The notes beneath the pieces were generated by a model. The model had not been told where the DNA came from, did not search any database, and saw nothing but the letters and a program-made list of their open reading frames with translations. 64,000 nt of DNA. Source: Nocardia sp. NBC_00508. GTDB lineage: Bacteria; Actinomycetota; Actinomycetes; Mycobacteriales; Mycobacteriaceae. This document shows, piece by piece, positions 43,580-52,638 of the stretch (position 1 is the first letter of the stretch; each line of letters starts with the position of its first letter). The DNA is taken from contig NZ_CP107852.1 of assembly GCF_036346875.1 (NCBI RefSeq), forward strand, positions 4,464,001 through 4,528,000, given 5' to 3'. Made by a program: the position numbers and the translations under genes.

Positions 43580-44488
43580 GAATTCACGGTCGTCGGCCTG
43601 CGCGTAGTGCGGGAGGCGGCCACCTGCGGCTCGTTCTCCACTGCCGCGGAGAATCTCGGCTACACGCAGTCCGCGGTGTCCCGTCAGATCGCCTTGATGG
43701 AGCAGGCGGCCGGGTGCGCGCTGTTCGAGCGTCACCCCCGCGGCGTCCAACTCACCGACGCGGGACGGATCGTCGTGCGGCATGCCGAGATGGTGCTCGG
43801 CGAGCTGGAAAACGCTCGGCACAATATCCGCAACCTGGAAGCGCGCCCATCGGGTCGGCTACGCGTCGGCGCGTTCTCGACCGCGATGGCCGCCCTCGTG
43901 CCGCAGGCGATCGCCGCGGTGGCCGGCGACCAGCGTGCGCGGATATCGCTGCGGGAGGGGCTCAGTCCCCGATTGCTCACTGCCGTCGCCCGGGAAAGAC
44001 TCGACGTAGCGGTGGTGACCGCGCCCGACGCTCCGCCTCCTGGTGTCGAGATCGAACCCCTGCTGGATGATCCGTTGCTCGTCGCGCTCGCGCCCACACA
44101 CCCGCTCGCGGGCGCCACCAGCGCCACCCCCGCGATGTTGCGCGAGGAACGATGGATCGCCGGAAGCGAGGAGTCCGGCTCTACCCTGCTCGGCGCCTGG
44201 CGCGACCCCGGATGGGAACCGGATATCGCGTTCGTCGCCCGCGATTGGTTCGCCAAACTCGGCCTCGTTGCGGCAGGACTCGGTGTCACCGTGGTCCCCG
44301 GCATCGCGGTCCCGGTTCTACCCTCGACCATCGCGCTCCTCCGCATCGATCACCCGTCCGCGGTCCGCCGAACCGTCATCGCCCACCGCCGTGACCGCGA
44401 CACCCTGGAACTCCGGCAGGTGTTCGCCGAAGCGCTGCGTGACCACGCGGCGGTGCTATCCGCCCGGGTCCGCCAACGGCTTCGGTAG
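43574..44488 (+). CDS. LysR family transcriptional regulator
   Basis: This 304-residue protein has an N-terminal winged helix (about 5-62; FSTAAENLGYTQSAVSRQIALME) and a substrate-binding domain with RLRVGAFSTAMAALVPQA and LVAAGLGVTVVPGIAVP. It is divergent from the SnoaL-like gene, and an inverted repeat includes its own start codon. The inducer is unknown. Confidence 0.92.
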   Translation: MSEFTVVGLRVVREAATCGSFSTAAENLGYTQSAVSRQIALMEQAAGCALFERHPRGVQLTDAGRIVVRHAEMVLGELENARHNIRNLEARPSGRLRVGAFSTAMAALVPQAIAAVAGDQRARISLREGLSPRLLTAVARERLDVAVVTAPDAPPPGVEIEPLLDDPLLVALAPTHPLAGATSATPAMLREERWIAGSEESGSTLLGAWRDPGWEPDIAFVARDWFAKLGLVAAGLGVTVVPGIAVPVLPSTIALLRIDHPSAVRRTVIAHRRDRDTLELRQVFAEALRDHAAVLSARVRQRLR

Positions 44489-44525
44489 TGCGTGACGAGG
44501 GGCGGGCACTCGGAGCAGCGGTAGT

Positions 44526-45218
44526 GTGGCGGCGGTGGCAGGGGAGTTCGTCGAGCGACCGTTGAGTTGGCTGGTGCGGCGGGTGCTGGAGCGAGCCGGG
44601 GACGGACGGTATCTGCTCGGCATCGCGGGGCCGCCGGGCGCGGGCAAGTCCACGTTGTCGGTCGCGTTGCGCGATGCGATCAATGCCGAGGTGGGCGGTG
44701 CCGTCGCCGAGATCGCGCCGATGGACGGATACCACCTGGCCAACGATGTCCTGCGGGCCACGGGAAGTCTCACGCGAAAAGGGGAGCCGGACACGTTCGA
44801 TGTGGACGGGTACGTCGCGGGACTACGGCGACTGCGGAGTACACCGCTTGGCCAGCCGGTGGCCTGGCCCACCTTCGATCGAACGATCGATGCGCCGGTA
44901 TCCGGTGGCGTGGTTTTCGACTGTCAGCCCCTCGTGATCACCGAGGGCAACTATCTGCTGCTGGATGACTTCGAAACCCGGCAATGGTCGGCGGTCCGCG
45001 CACTGCTCGACGAGTGCTGGTACCTGGATGCGGCGCGACCGGTGATCCAGGACCGCTTGCTGCGCAGGCACATTCGCGGCGGGCGCACGCCCGCGGCAGC
45101 CGAAGAGAAGGTGCGCGACAGCGACCTACGGAACGCGGAGCTGGTCGCCACCACGAGCGCACGTGCCGACGTGGTGCTGCGTGAGCGCGCGGGGCGCTAC
45201 ACGGTCCGTGAACGCTGA
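44526..45218 (+). CDS. P-loop nucleoside/nucleotide kinase family protein
   Basis: This 230-residue protein has a Walker A GPPGAGKST (near 36), EIAPMDGYHLAND (near 66) with the acceptor-side Asp, RKGEPDTFDVDGYV, WPTFDRTIDAP, and LVITEGNYLLLDD. The layout matches the PanK/uridine kinase-like group of small-substrate kinases, whose sugar or nucleoside substrate is often unknown. GTG at 44526 or 44535 may be the start. It lies 37 bp after LysR on the same strand and may be co-transcribed. Confidence 0.85.
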   Translation: MAAVAGEFVERPLSWLVRRVLERAGDGRYLLGIAGPPGAGKSTLSVALRDAINAEVGGAVAEIAPMDGYHLANDVLRATGSLTRKGEPDTFDVDGYVAGLRRLRSTPLGQPVAWPTFDRTIDAPVSGGVVFDCQPLVITEGNYLLLDDFETRQWSAVRALLDECWYLDAARPVIQDRLLRRHIRGGRTPAAAEEKVRDSDLRNAELVATTSARADVVLRERAGRYTVRER

Positions 45219-45295
45219 AGCGGTCGGGCGCGCGCCGAGGTACTACGTGCACAGGCCGCACGGACCACCGCAGCGCCACCGGCCGCGGCTATGGG

Positions 45296-46933
45296 TCAGC
45301 GGTTCGCGCGGTACCAGCGGATGAGCGAATCGGTCGACGAATCGTCCTGCGGCTCAGGATCTTTCTCCGCCGTGAGCAACGGGGCGAGCGCGAGCGCCTG
45401 CTGCTTGCCGAGTTCGACGCCCCACTGATCGAAGCTGTCGATGCCCCAGATGGCGCCTTCGACGAAGACCTGGTGCTCGTAGAGGGCGATGAGCTGGCCG
45501 ACGACCGACGGGGTGAGCCGCGGCGCCAGGATGGTGGTGGACGGACGGTTGCCCGGCATCACCTTGTGCGGCACCAGCTTCGGGTCGGTCCCCTCGGCGG
45601 CGATCTCCTCGGCGGTCTTGCCGAAGGCGAGCACCTTGGTCTGCGCGAACAGATTGCTCATCAGCACGTCGTGCATGCTGCCGGTGCCGTCGCTGGTCGG
45701 CAGATCGTCGGTGGGCCGCGCGAAACCGATGAAGTCGGCCGGGATCAGCCGGGTGCCCTGGTGTAGCAGCTGATAGAAGGCGTGCTGGCCGTTGGTTCCC
45801 GGTTCGCCCCAGAAGATCTCGCCCGTGGCGGTGGTAACCGGAGAGCCGTCGGCGTGCACCGACTTACCGTTGGACTCCATGGTCAGCTGTTGCAGGTAGG
45901 CGGGAAAGCGGGCCAGGTCGTTCGAATACGGCAGCACCGCATGCGACTGCGCGCCGAAGAAGTTCGAGTACCAGACGCCGAGCAGGCCGAGCAGCAGGGG
46001 CGCGTTGACCTCCAGCGGCGCGGTGGCGAAATGCCGGTCCACGGTGTGCATTCCGGCGAGGAACTCCGCGAAACGCTCCTTGCCGACGGTCGCCATTACC
46101 GAGAGGCCGATTGCCGAGGCCACCGAGTAGCGGCCACCGACCCAGTCCCAGAAGCCGAACATGTTGTCGGTGTCGATGCCGAAGCGCGCCACCCGCTCGG
46201 CGTTGGTCGAGACCGCGACGAAATGCTTGGCGACGGCGGCTTCGCCGAGCGCGGCGACCAGCCAGCGCCTGGCCGCCGTAGCGTTGGTCAGCGTCTCCAG
46301 GGTGGAGAACGTCTTGGACGCGACGACGAACAGCGTGGTGGCCGGATCGAGCCCGTCCAGCTTCGTGACCAGATCCGCGGGGTCGACGTTCGAGACGAAC
46401 CGGGCGCCGATCCCGGCGTCGGCGTAGTGGCGCAGTGCCTGATGCACCATCACCGGGCCCAGATCCGAACCGCCGATGCCGATGTTCACCACGGTCTCGA
46501 TGCGCTCGCCGGTCGCGCCGCGCCACGTGCCGGAGCGCAGGGCATCGGTGAACTCGCCCATCCGGCGCAGCACCTCGTGCACCTCGGCGCCCGCATCGAC
46601 GCCGTCGATGATCATGCTCTCGCCCTTCGGCAGCCGCAGCGCGATGTGGCCGACCGCGCGGTCCTCGGACGTGTTGATGTGCTCGCCGCGGTACATGGCG
46701 TCCCTGCGCTCCGGCACGCCCGCCTCCCGCGCCAATTCCACGAGCAGGTGCAGGGTTTCCCTGGTCACGCGGTGCTTGCTGTAGTCGATGTGCAGGTCCC
46801 CCACCTGGACGGTCAGCTCGCTGCCCCGGGCCGGGTCGTCGGCGAAGAACTCCCTGAGGTGTCGTCCGGCGACGGCCTCGTGGTGATCGTGCAGTTTCCG
46901 CCATGCCGCCGTCGCGGTGATGTCGCTGCTCAC
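45296..46933 (-). CDS. pgi: Glucose-6-phosphate isomerase
   Basis: This 545-residue enzyme interconverts glucose-6-phosphate and fructose-6-phosphate. Signatures: VNIGIGGSDLGPVMVHQAL (sugar-phosphate site near 150), ASKTFSTLETLTNA, GEPGTNGQHAFYQLLHQG with the catalytic Glu (near 350), and the basic C-terminus. GTG at 46933 gives standard length. In M. tuberculosis the homologue is Rv0946c, so this marks the left edge of the conserved core block. Confidence 0.97.
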   Translation of the reverse strand: MSSDITATAAWRKLHDHHEAVAGRHLREFFADDPARGSELTVQVGDLHIDYSKHRVTRETLHLLVELAREAGVPERRDAMYRGEHINTSEDRAVGHIALRLPKGESMIIDGVDAGAEVHEVLRRMGEFTDALRSGTWRGATGERIETVVNIGIGGSDLGPVMVHQALRHYADAGIGARFVSNVDPADLVTKLDGLDPATTLFVVASKTFSTLETLTNATAARRWLVAALGEAAVAKHFVAVSTNAERVARFGIDTDNMFGFWDWVGGRYSVASAIGLSVMATVGKERFAEFLAGMHTVDRHFATAPLEVNAPLLLGLLGVWYSNFFGAQSHAVLPYSNDLARFPAYLQQLTMESNGKSVHADGSPVTTATGEIFWGEPGTNGQHAFYQLLHQGTRLIPADFIGFARPTDDLPTSDGTGSMHDVLMSNLFAQTKVLAFGKTAEEIAAEGTDPKLVPHKVMPGNRPSTTILAPRLTPSVVGQLIALYEHQVFVEGAIWGIDSFDQWGVELGKQQALALAPLLTAEKDPEPQDDSSTDSLIRWYRANR

Positions 46934-47074
46934 GTTCGCCGAGAGTACAAGCAGGCACGGCCGCGCGCACGCGACCGTCCGCGGGGAGCGGCACGGTCGG
47001 TTTGCCTCGCCGTCGCTCGGCCCGGCGCGCGCTGTCGACCGACTTCGTCCGGCCCCGCGGAATAGGCTGGATCC

Positions 47075-48529
47075 ATGGTGTCCGAACGTGAACTTCTCGA
47101 ATCCGTATCGACGCGGCTGTGGATCGGCGGACCCGTCGACGCCACCGGCGCGGGAACCTTCCCGGTGCACAATCCGGCCACGGGGGAGGTGCTGACGCGG
47201 GTCGCGGACGCGACGCCGGAGGACGCGTTGCGCGCCCTCGACGCCGCCGTCGCGGTGCAAGAGGAATGGGCGGCCACCTCGGCGCGCGAGCGGGGCGAGA
47301 TCCTGCGGAAGGTGTTCGATCGGATCACCGCCCGTGCGGAGGAGTTCGCGCTGTTGATGACCCTGGAGATGGGCAAGGCGCTGCCGGAGAGCCGCAACGA
47401 GGTGCGCTACGGCGCCGAATTCTTCCGCTGGTTCAGCGAGGAGGCCGTGCGAGTGCACGGGCGCTACTTGCACGCGCCGTCCGGCACCGGGCGGATCATG
47501 GTGCACAAGCAGCCGGTGGGCCCCTGCCTGGCGATCACGCCGTGGAACTTCCCGCTCGCCATGGGCACGCGCAAGATCGGCCCGGCGTTGGCCGCGGGCT
47601 GCACGATGATCGTCAAGCCCGCTTCCGCGACGCCGTTGACCATGCTGTTGCTGGCCCAGTTGTGCAGCGAAGCGGGCCTGCCCGACGGCGTGCTTTCGGT
47701 GCTCACCACCAGCCGCTCCAGCGCGGTGACTCAACCGCTGCTGGACGATCCCAGGTTGCGCAAGCTGACGTTCACCGGCTCCACCGAGGTCGGCAGGAAG
47801 CTGGTGGAGAAGTCCGCGAACCGGCTGCTGCGCACCTCCATGGAACTCGGCGGGAACGCCCCGTTCGTGGTGTTCGACGACGCCGACCTCGACGCGGCCG
47901 TGCAGGGCGCGATGCTGGCCAAGCTGCGCAACGGCGGCGAGGCCTGCACCGCCGCCAACCGATTCCACGTGCAGAACGGCGTCCGCGCGGAGTTCACCGC
48001 CAAGCTGGTCGAGGCGATGTCCAGCAAGGTGCGGCTCGGGCCGGGCACCGACCCCGACACGACACTCGGTCCGCTGATCAACGAGGACCAACTCCAGACT
48101 GTGGGCGAATTGGTGGACGACGCCGTCGCGGCAGGCGCACAGGTCTTGATCGGCGGCAAGGCGCCCGGCGGCCCCGGCTGGTTCTACCCGGCCACCATCC
48201 TCGCCGACGTACCGCCGCAAGCCAGGATTCTGCGCGAGGAAGTGTTCGGCCCGGTCGCCCCGATCATCGGTTTCGAGACCGAGGAGGAGGGGCTCGCCGC
48301 CGCCAACGACACCGAATTCGGATTGGTCAGCTACGTCTACACTCGGGACCTCGATCGCGCCCTCCGGATCGCCGAGGGGCTGGAATCCGGCATGGTCGGC
48401 GTCAACCGCGGCGTCATCTCCGATCCCGCCGCCCCCTTCGGCGGGGTCAAGGCGTCCGGCTTCGGCAGAGAGGGCGGCATCGAGGGTATGGAGGAGTACC
48501 TGTCCACCAAGTACATCGCCCTCACCTGA
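47075..48529 (+). CDS. NAD(P)-dependent succinate-semialdehyde dehydrogenase-like ALDH
   Basis: This 484-residue aldehyde dehydrogenase has ITPWNFPLAMGTRKIGPALA, cofactor site FTGSTEVGRKL (near 230), catalytic Glu in MELGGNAPFVVFDDADLD (near 255), and nucleophile in GEACTAANRF (near 288). The C-terminal VNRGVISDPAAPFGGVKASG suits the GabD class. It oxidises succinate semialdehyde to succinate or a related aldehyde. It diverges from pgi and is followed by a strong bidirectional hairpin. Confidence 0.92.
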   Translation: MVSERELLESVSTRLWIGGPVDATGAGTFPVHNPATGEVLTRVADATPEDALRALDAAVAVQEEWAATSARERGEILRKVFDRITARAEEFALLMTLEMGKALPESRNEVRYGAEFFRWFSEEAVRVHGRYLHAPSGTGRIMVHKQPVGPCLAITPWNFPLAMGTRKIGPALAAGCTMIVKPASATPLTMLLLAQLCSEAGLPDGVLSVLTTSRSSAVTQPLLDDPRLRKLTFTGSTEVGRKLVEKSANRLLRTSMELGGNAPFVVFDDADLDAAVQGAMLAKLRNGGEACTAANRFHVQNGVRAEFTAKLVEAMSSKVRLGPGTDPDTTLGPLINEDQLQTVGELVDDAVAAGAQVLIGGKAPGGPGWFYPATILADVPPQARILREEVFGPVAPIIGFETEEEGLAAANDTEFGLVSYVYTRDLDRALRIAEGLESGMVGVNRGVISDPAAPFGGVKASGFGREGGIEGMEEYLSTKYIALT

Positions 48530-48639
48530 GCGGTGTGTCGGGGGTGGTCAGCACGAGTCGCGGCCCCCACGGGCGGATCTATGCGGGCGGAGCCTACCCC
48601 GGGCCACCGACAGGCACACCGAATCCGGACATGAAACGA

Positions 48640-48669
48640 CCGCCCCGGGGGTGTGCACACCCGGGGCGG
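48640..48669. terminator. Bidirectional hairpin between ALDH and chorismate mutase
   Basis: CCGCCCCGG (48640-48648) pairs with CCGGGGCGG (48661-48669), and the inner GGTGTGCACACC extends the pairing. It separates the convergent ALDH and chorismate mutase genes and can end both transcripts. Confidence 0.8.
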
Positions 48670-48709
48670 CCTTGTGGGATGCGACGGTCTTGCGAGCGCC
48701 GCGCGGTTC

Positions 48710-49003
48710 TCAGTGGCCGAGGCGACCGCGGCCGAGACGAAGCAGCAGCATGGCGAGGGTGTGGCCTTCCTGGCCGAGTTCGCTGAAGCGCTCCAGCACC
48801 TTCATTTCGCGACTGTGTACCAGGCGCGGCCCGCCCGACGCCATCCGCGTCCGGCCGATGATCCGGGAGATCTCCGTCCGGCGCTTGATCGCGGCCAGGA
48901 TCTCGGCGTCGAGATGGTCGATCTCCTTGCGGAGCTTGTCGATCTCGGCCTCGGTCTGCGGCAGCGCCGAATCGGATCCGGTCGTCGTGGCAGGGGTGCT
49001 CAT
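48710..49003 (-). CDS. Chorismate mutase, AroQ-delta type
   Basis: This 97-residue all-helical protein has EIDKLRKEIDHLDAEILAAI, KRRTEISRIIGRTRMASGG, and the C-terminal LLLRLGRGRLGH. It matches the short cytoplasmic chorismate mutases of actinobacteria (Rv0948c type), which convert chorismate to prephenate and become active on binding DAHP synthase AroG. ATG at 49003 has GAGGAG 7 bp upstream; a second ATG lies at 49006. Its position between pgi and pcrA matches M. tuberculosis. Confidence 0.92.
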   Translation of the reverse strand: MSTPATTTGSDSALPQTEAEIDKLRKEIDHLDAEILAAIKRRTEISRIIGRTRMASGGPRLVHSREMKVLERFSELGQEGHTLAMLLLRLGRGRLGH

Positions 49004-49387
49004 CATTCATCTCCTCGTGTCAGAACATGGATCGGAGGGTGCACTCGGCTCGTTACCGATCGGTTCTTTCACCGTGAAACAGACCTGGTGGGGCCTTGCA
49101 TTGTCCCCCCAGGAAGGTGCGCTCAGGCATAGGCTCCGCGATCCCGACATCCGGCGGTCAACCGAAGCGGACGTGTCGCGAGAGCGCTGAGCATGCCGCC
49201 AGTCTGCCACGGCCTGGGAGGTATGCAAAACAACTACATTTGTGAATCGCCCGAGACGCCCAGGTCGTTTCGGTCCGGCTTCCCACCAGTGGGGGTTCAT
49301 CCCGCGTTCGCCGAGCCGCTGCCGAACGGATACCGAAGCGCCAGGGGCTTCATCTCTGTCGGTGCCCGCCGGTAGCGTGGATGGACG
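49004..49387. other. 384-bp divergent promoter region between chorismate mutase and pcrA
   Basis: Contains the ribosome-binding site of chorismate mutase (CTCCTC near 49011-49016 on the plus strand) and an AT-richer patch at about 49224-49245 (CAAAACAACTACATTTGTG) that may include promoter elements. No reading frame or repeat was recognised. Confidence 0.5.
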
Positions 49388-51973
49388 ATGGACATCACGG
49401 TGGCTCCCAAGACGCAGACCGGTCGGCTCGTGCACCCGGACCCGACATCGAAACCGCCCCGGAACGAAGCGGAAGGCCCGCAGCGCGCCGCCGTGCCGGA
49501 GGCGCCGCCGTCGGACGCCGAGCGCGAACAACAGCGCGTCGAGCGGGAGAAGCGGCGCGCCGAGGAGGCCGAACGACTGCTCGACAGCCTCAATCCGCAG
49601 CAACGTGCGGCGGTCGTGCACACGGGCTCGCCGCTGCTGATCGTGGCGGGCGCGGGGTCGGGCAAGACAGCCGTGCTCACCCGGCGCATTGCCTATCTCC
49701 TCGCCGCCCGTGGCGTGACTCCCGGCCAGGTGCTCGCCATCACCTTCACCAACAAGGCCGCCGCGGAGATGCGGGAGCGGGTGAGCGGGCTGGTCGGCCC
49801 GCGCGCGAACGCCATGTGGGTGTCCACGTTCCATTCCAGCTGCGTCCGGATTCTGCGTACCCAGGCCGCGCTGCTGCCCGGCTTGAATTCGAATTTCTCG
49901 ATCTACGACGCCGACGATTCCCGCCGCCTGCTCACCATGATCAGCCGCGATCTGGACATCGACACCAAGAAGTACTCGGCGCGCCTGCTGGCGACCGCGA
50001 TCTCGAATCTGAAGAACGAACTCATCGATCCGGCCCGCGCCACCGCGGACGCCGAATCCGACGACGCCGAGCTGCCCGGCCTGGTAGCCAGGGTCTACAC
50101 CGAGTACCAGCGCAGGCTGCGTTCTGCGAATGCGCTGGATTTCGACGACCTGATCGGCGAGACGGTGGCGCTGCTGCAGAACCATCCGCAGGTCGCCGAG
50201 TACTACCGTCGCCGTTTCCGGCACGTCCTCGTGGACGAGTACCAGGACACCAACCACGCGCAGTACGTCCTGGTGCGTGAGCTGGTCGGGCACCACGGGG
50301 ACGACGGAGAAGACCGGCCCGAGGACCGGGTGCCGCCGAGCGAACTGTGTGTGGTCGGTGACGCGGACCAGTCCATCTACGCCTTCCGTGGCGCGACCAT
50401 CCGCAATATCGAGGAGTTCGAGCGCGATTTCCCCGACGCGGAAACCATCCTCTTGGAGCAGAACTACCGCTCCACACAGCACATCCTCTCCGCCGCCAAC
50501 GCGGTGATCTCGCGCAACGAGAACCGGCGCGACAAGAAGCTGTGGACCGATTCCCGCGAGGGCGATCTGATCACCGGCTACGTCGCCGACAACGAGCACG
50601 ACGAAGCGTCGTTCGTGGCGCGCGAGATCGACCGCCTGGTCGACCAGGGCGAGGCCAACTACGCCGACGTCGCGGTGTTCTATCGGACCAACAACAACTC
50701 TCGCGCGCTGGAAGAGATCTTCATCCGGATGGGACTGCCCTACAAGGTGGTCGGCGGCGTCCGCTTCTACGAGCGCAAAGAGGTGCGCGATGTGGTCGCC
50801 TATCTGCGCGTGCTGGAGAACCCGGACGACGCGGTGAGCATGCGCCGCATCCTGAACACGCCCCGCCGCGGCATCGGCGACCGAGCCGAAGCGTGCGTCG
50901 CGGTGCACGCCGAACAGCGCGGGATCGGTTTCGCCGCCGCCTTGCGCGACGCCGCGGAGGGCAAGGTGGCGCTGCTGAACACCCGCGCACAGCGGGCCAT
51001 CGCGGGCTTCCTCGACCTGCTCGACGAGATCCGGGCTGCGGGCGAACGGGCGGAGTCCGACTTTCCCGATGTGGGCAATGTGGTCGAGGCGGTGCTCGAG
51101 CGCACCGGTTATCGCGCCGAGCTGGAGGGGTCCGACGATCCACAGGACGGCGCGCGACTCGACAACCTCAACGAATTGGTCAGCGTCGCACGGGAATTCA
51201 GCTCCGAGGCGCACAACGACGCGGAGGCGGCCCGGCAGGAGGGGCTGGTGCCCGAAGCGGGCGAAGGCGAGCCCGACCCGGGTTCGCTCGCCGCGTTTCT
51301 GGAACGGGTCTCGCTGGTGGCCGATACCGACCAGATTCCGGAAGAGGGCTCCGGTGTCGTCACGATGATGACGCTGCACACGGCCAAGGGTCTGGAGTTT
51401 CCCGTGGTGTTCGTGACGGGTTGGGAGGACGGGCAATTCCCGCACATGCGTGCGCTCGGCGATCCGACCGAGCTGGCCGAGGAACGCCGCCTCGCCTACG
51501 TCGGCATCACCCGAGCCAGGCGCCGCCTGTATCTGTCGCGCGCGGTGGTGCGTTCGGGCTGGGGGCAGCCGGTTTCCAACCCGGAATCGCGCTTCCTGCA
51601 GGAGATCCCGGGGCATCTCATCGACTGGCAGCGCCTCGAGCCGGCCGGATCGCCCGGAGCCAGGGGTATCCGGCGGCGCGGCGGTGACGACGACGGGTTG
51701 GAGCGGGACTGGACGCGGGGCGACGGGTGGTCGGAGCCACGGCCGGGCTTGCGGGACCGTGGGCCGCGCAGGCCCGCGCCCGGCGGCGCGACGCGCAACA
51801 ACGCGAACCTGGTGCTCGCCGTGGGCGATCGGGTCAGCGACGACAAATATGGCCTCGGCCGCGTGATCGCCGCCGAGGGCTTCGGGCCGCTGGCCACCGT
51901 GACGATCGATTTCGGTACCGCGGGCAAGATCCGGCTGATCCCGCAGTACAGCCGGACGCTGGTCAAGCTCTGA
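49388..51973 (+). CDS. pcrA: ATP-dependent DNA helicase PcrA/UvrD1
   Basis: This 861-residue superfamily 1A helicase shows Walker A AGAGSGKT (87-94), TFTNKAAAEM (Ia), LVDEYQDTN (II), DADQSIYAFRGA (III), QNYRST (IV), TLHTAKGLEFPVVFVTGWEDG (V) and ERRLAYVGITRARRRLYL (VI). A C-terminal Tudor-like domain (GDRVSDDKYGLGRVIAAEG) is also seen. It works in nucleotide excision repair, transcription-coupled repair and anti-recombination. The N-terminal 65 residues are charged and disordered. It is the homologue of Rv0949, in conserved position. Confidence 0.96.
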   Translation: MDITVAPKTQTGRLVHPDPTSKPPRNEAEGPQRAAVPEAPPSDAEREQQRVEREKRRAEEAERLLDSLNPQQRAAVVHTGSPLLIVAGAGSGKTAVLTRRIAYLLAARGVTPGQVLAITFTNKAAAEMRERVSGLVGPRANAMWVSTFHSSCVRILRTQAALLPGLNSNFSIYDADDSRRLLTMISRDLDIDTKKYSARLLATAISNLKNELIDPARATADAESDDAELPGLVARVYTEYQRRLRSANALDFDDLIGETVALLQNHPQVAEYYRRRFRHVLVDEYQDTNHAQYVLVRELVGHHGDDGEDRPEDRVPPSELCVVGDADQSIYAFRGATIRNIEEFERDFPDAETILLEQNYRSTQHILSAANAVISRNENRRDKKLWTDSREGDLITGYVADNEHDEASFVAREIDRLVDQGEANYADVAVFYRTNNNSRALEEIFIRMGLPYKVVGGVRFYERKEVRDVVAYLRVLENPDDAVSMRRILNTPRRGIGDRAEACVAVHAEQRGIGFAAALRDAAEGKVALLNTRAQRAIAGFLDLLDEIRAAGERAESDFPDVGNVVEAVLERTGYRAELEGSDDPQDGARLDNLNELVSVAREFSSEAHNDAEAARQEGLVPEAGEGEPDPGSLAAFLERVSLVADTDQIPEEGSGVVTMMTLHTAKGLEFPVVFVTGWEDGQFPHMRALGDPTELAEERRLAYVGITRARRRLYLSRAVVRSGWGQPVSNPESRFLQEIPGHLIDWQRLEPAGSPGARGIRRRGGDDDGLERDWTRGDGWSEPRPGLRDRGPRRPAPGGATRNNANLVLAVGDRVSDDKYGLGRVIAAEGFGPLATVTIDFGTAGKIRLIPQYSRTLVKL

Positions 51974-52063
51974 GCGTGCAGGTAGCGCCCAGGATGGGCC
52001 GGTCTGTGCGACCGGGCCTTTCGGCCCTGCCGGTGGCCGCGCCGCACCGGTAGGGTCCGCGGC

Positions 52064-52489
52064 ATGGACACGGTCGCGCAGCACATCCTGTGGCTTCTGC
52101 CCATGCTGTGGCTCGGCATGGTGCTGGCCATCTCGTTCCTGGAGGCGCCGTTGAAGTTCCGCGCGCCCGGCGTGACGCTTCCGCTCGGTCTCGGCATCGG
52201 TCGCCTGGTGTTTCGCGCGTTGAACGCCGCCGAGGTCGCGCTCGCCGCGCTGTTGGTGCTCGCCGCACTGATCGTGGCGTCCAGCCCGGCCACCTGGTCC
52301 TGGCTGGGCGTCGCCTTGACGCTTCTGGCCCTCCAGATCCTTGTGGTACGCCCGCCTCTGACCCGCCGCGCCGACCGGATTCTGGCAGGCGAAGACCTGC
52401 CGCGTTCGCACGCCCACTACTGGTACATCGGTGTGGAGGTCGCCAAAGTGGTTGCGTTGCTCGGCCTCGCGATCGTGGCCGCACCGTAA
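52064..52489 (+). CDS. Small integral membrane protein, four TM segments, hypothetical
   Basis: This 141-residue protein has hydrophobic helices at about 6-25, 45-72, 78-95 and 120-140. It also has a conserved-looking LEAPLKFRAPGVTLPLGLGIGRLVF loop and RSHAHYWYIGVEVAKV before the last helix. The family resembles small actinobacterial membrane proteins of unknown function. It lies 90 bp after pcrA on the same strand. Confidence 0.72.
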   Translation: MDTVAQHILWLLPMLWLGMVLAISFLEAPLKFRAPGVTLPLGLGIGRLVFRALNAAEVALAALLVLAALIVASSPATWSWLGVALTLLALQILVVRPPLTRRADRILAGEDLPRSHAHYWYIGVEVAKVVALLGLAIVAAP

Positions 52490-52638
52490 GGGATTGCGTC
52501 GCAGGCTCCCCCCTACGGCTGAACGGTACGGGCATTCCCGAATTGCGCCCGCGTCCCCAGGTAGCGGAGGCACAGGCATCCCGTGCTCGGTGAAGTGGCG
52601 CAGGGTCCCCGCATGCGGACAAACGGTGCGGGGGTCGC

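Noticed and set aside
45296..48220. A 974-codon version of pgi
   Set aside because: Residues before GTG 46933 are a shadow of the ALDH gene on the other strand. Pgi proteins are about 545 residues.
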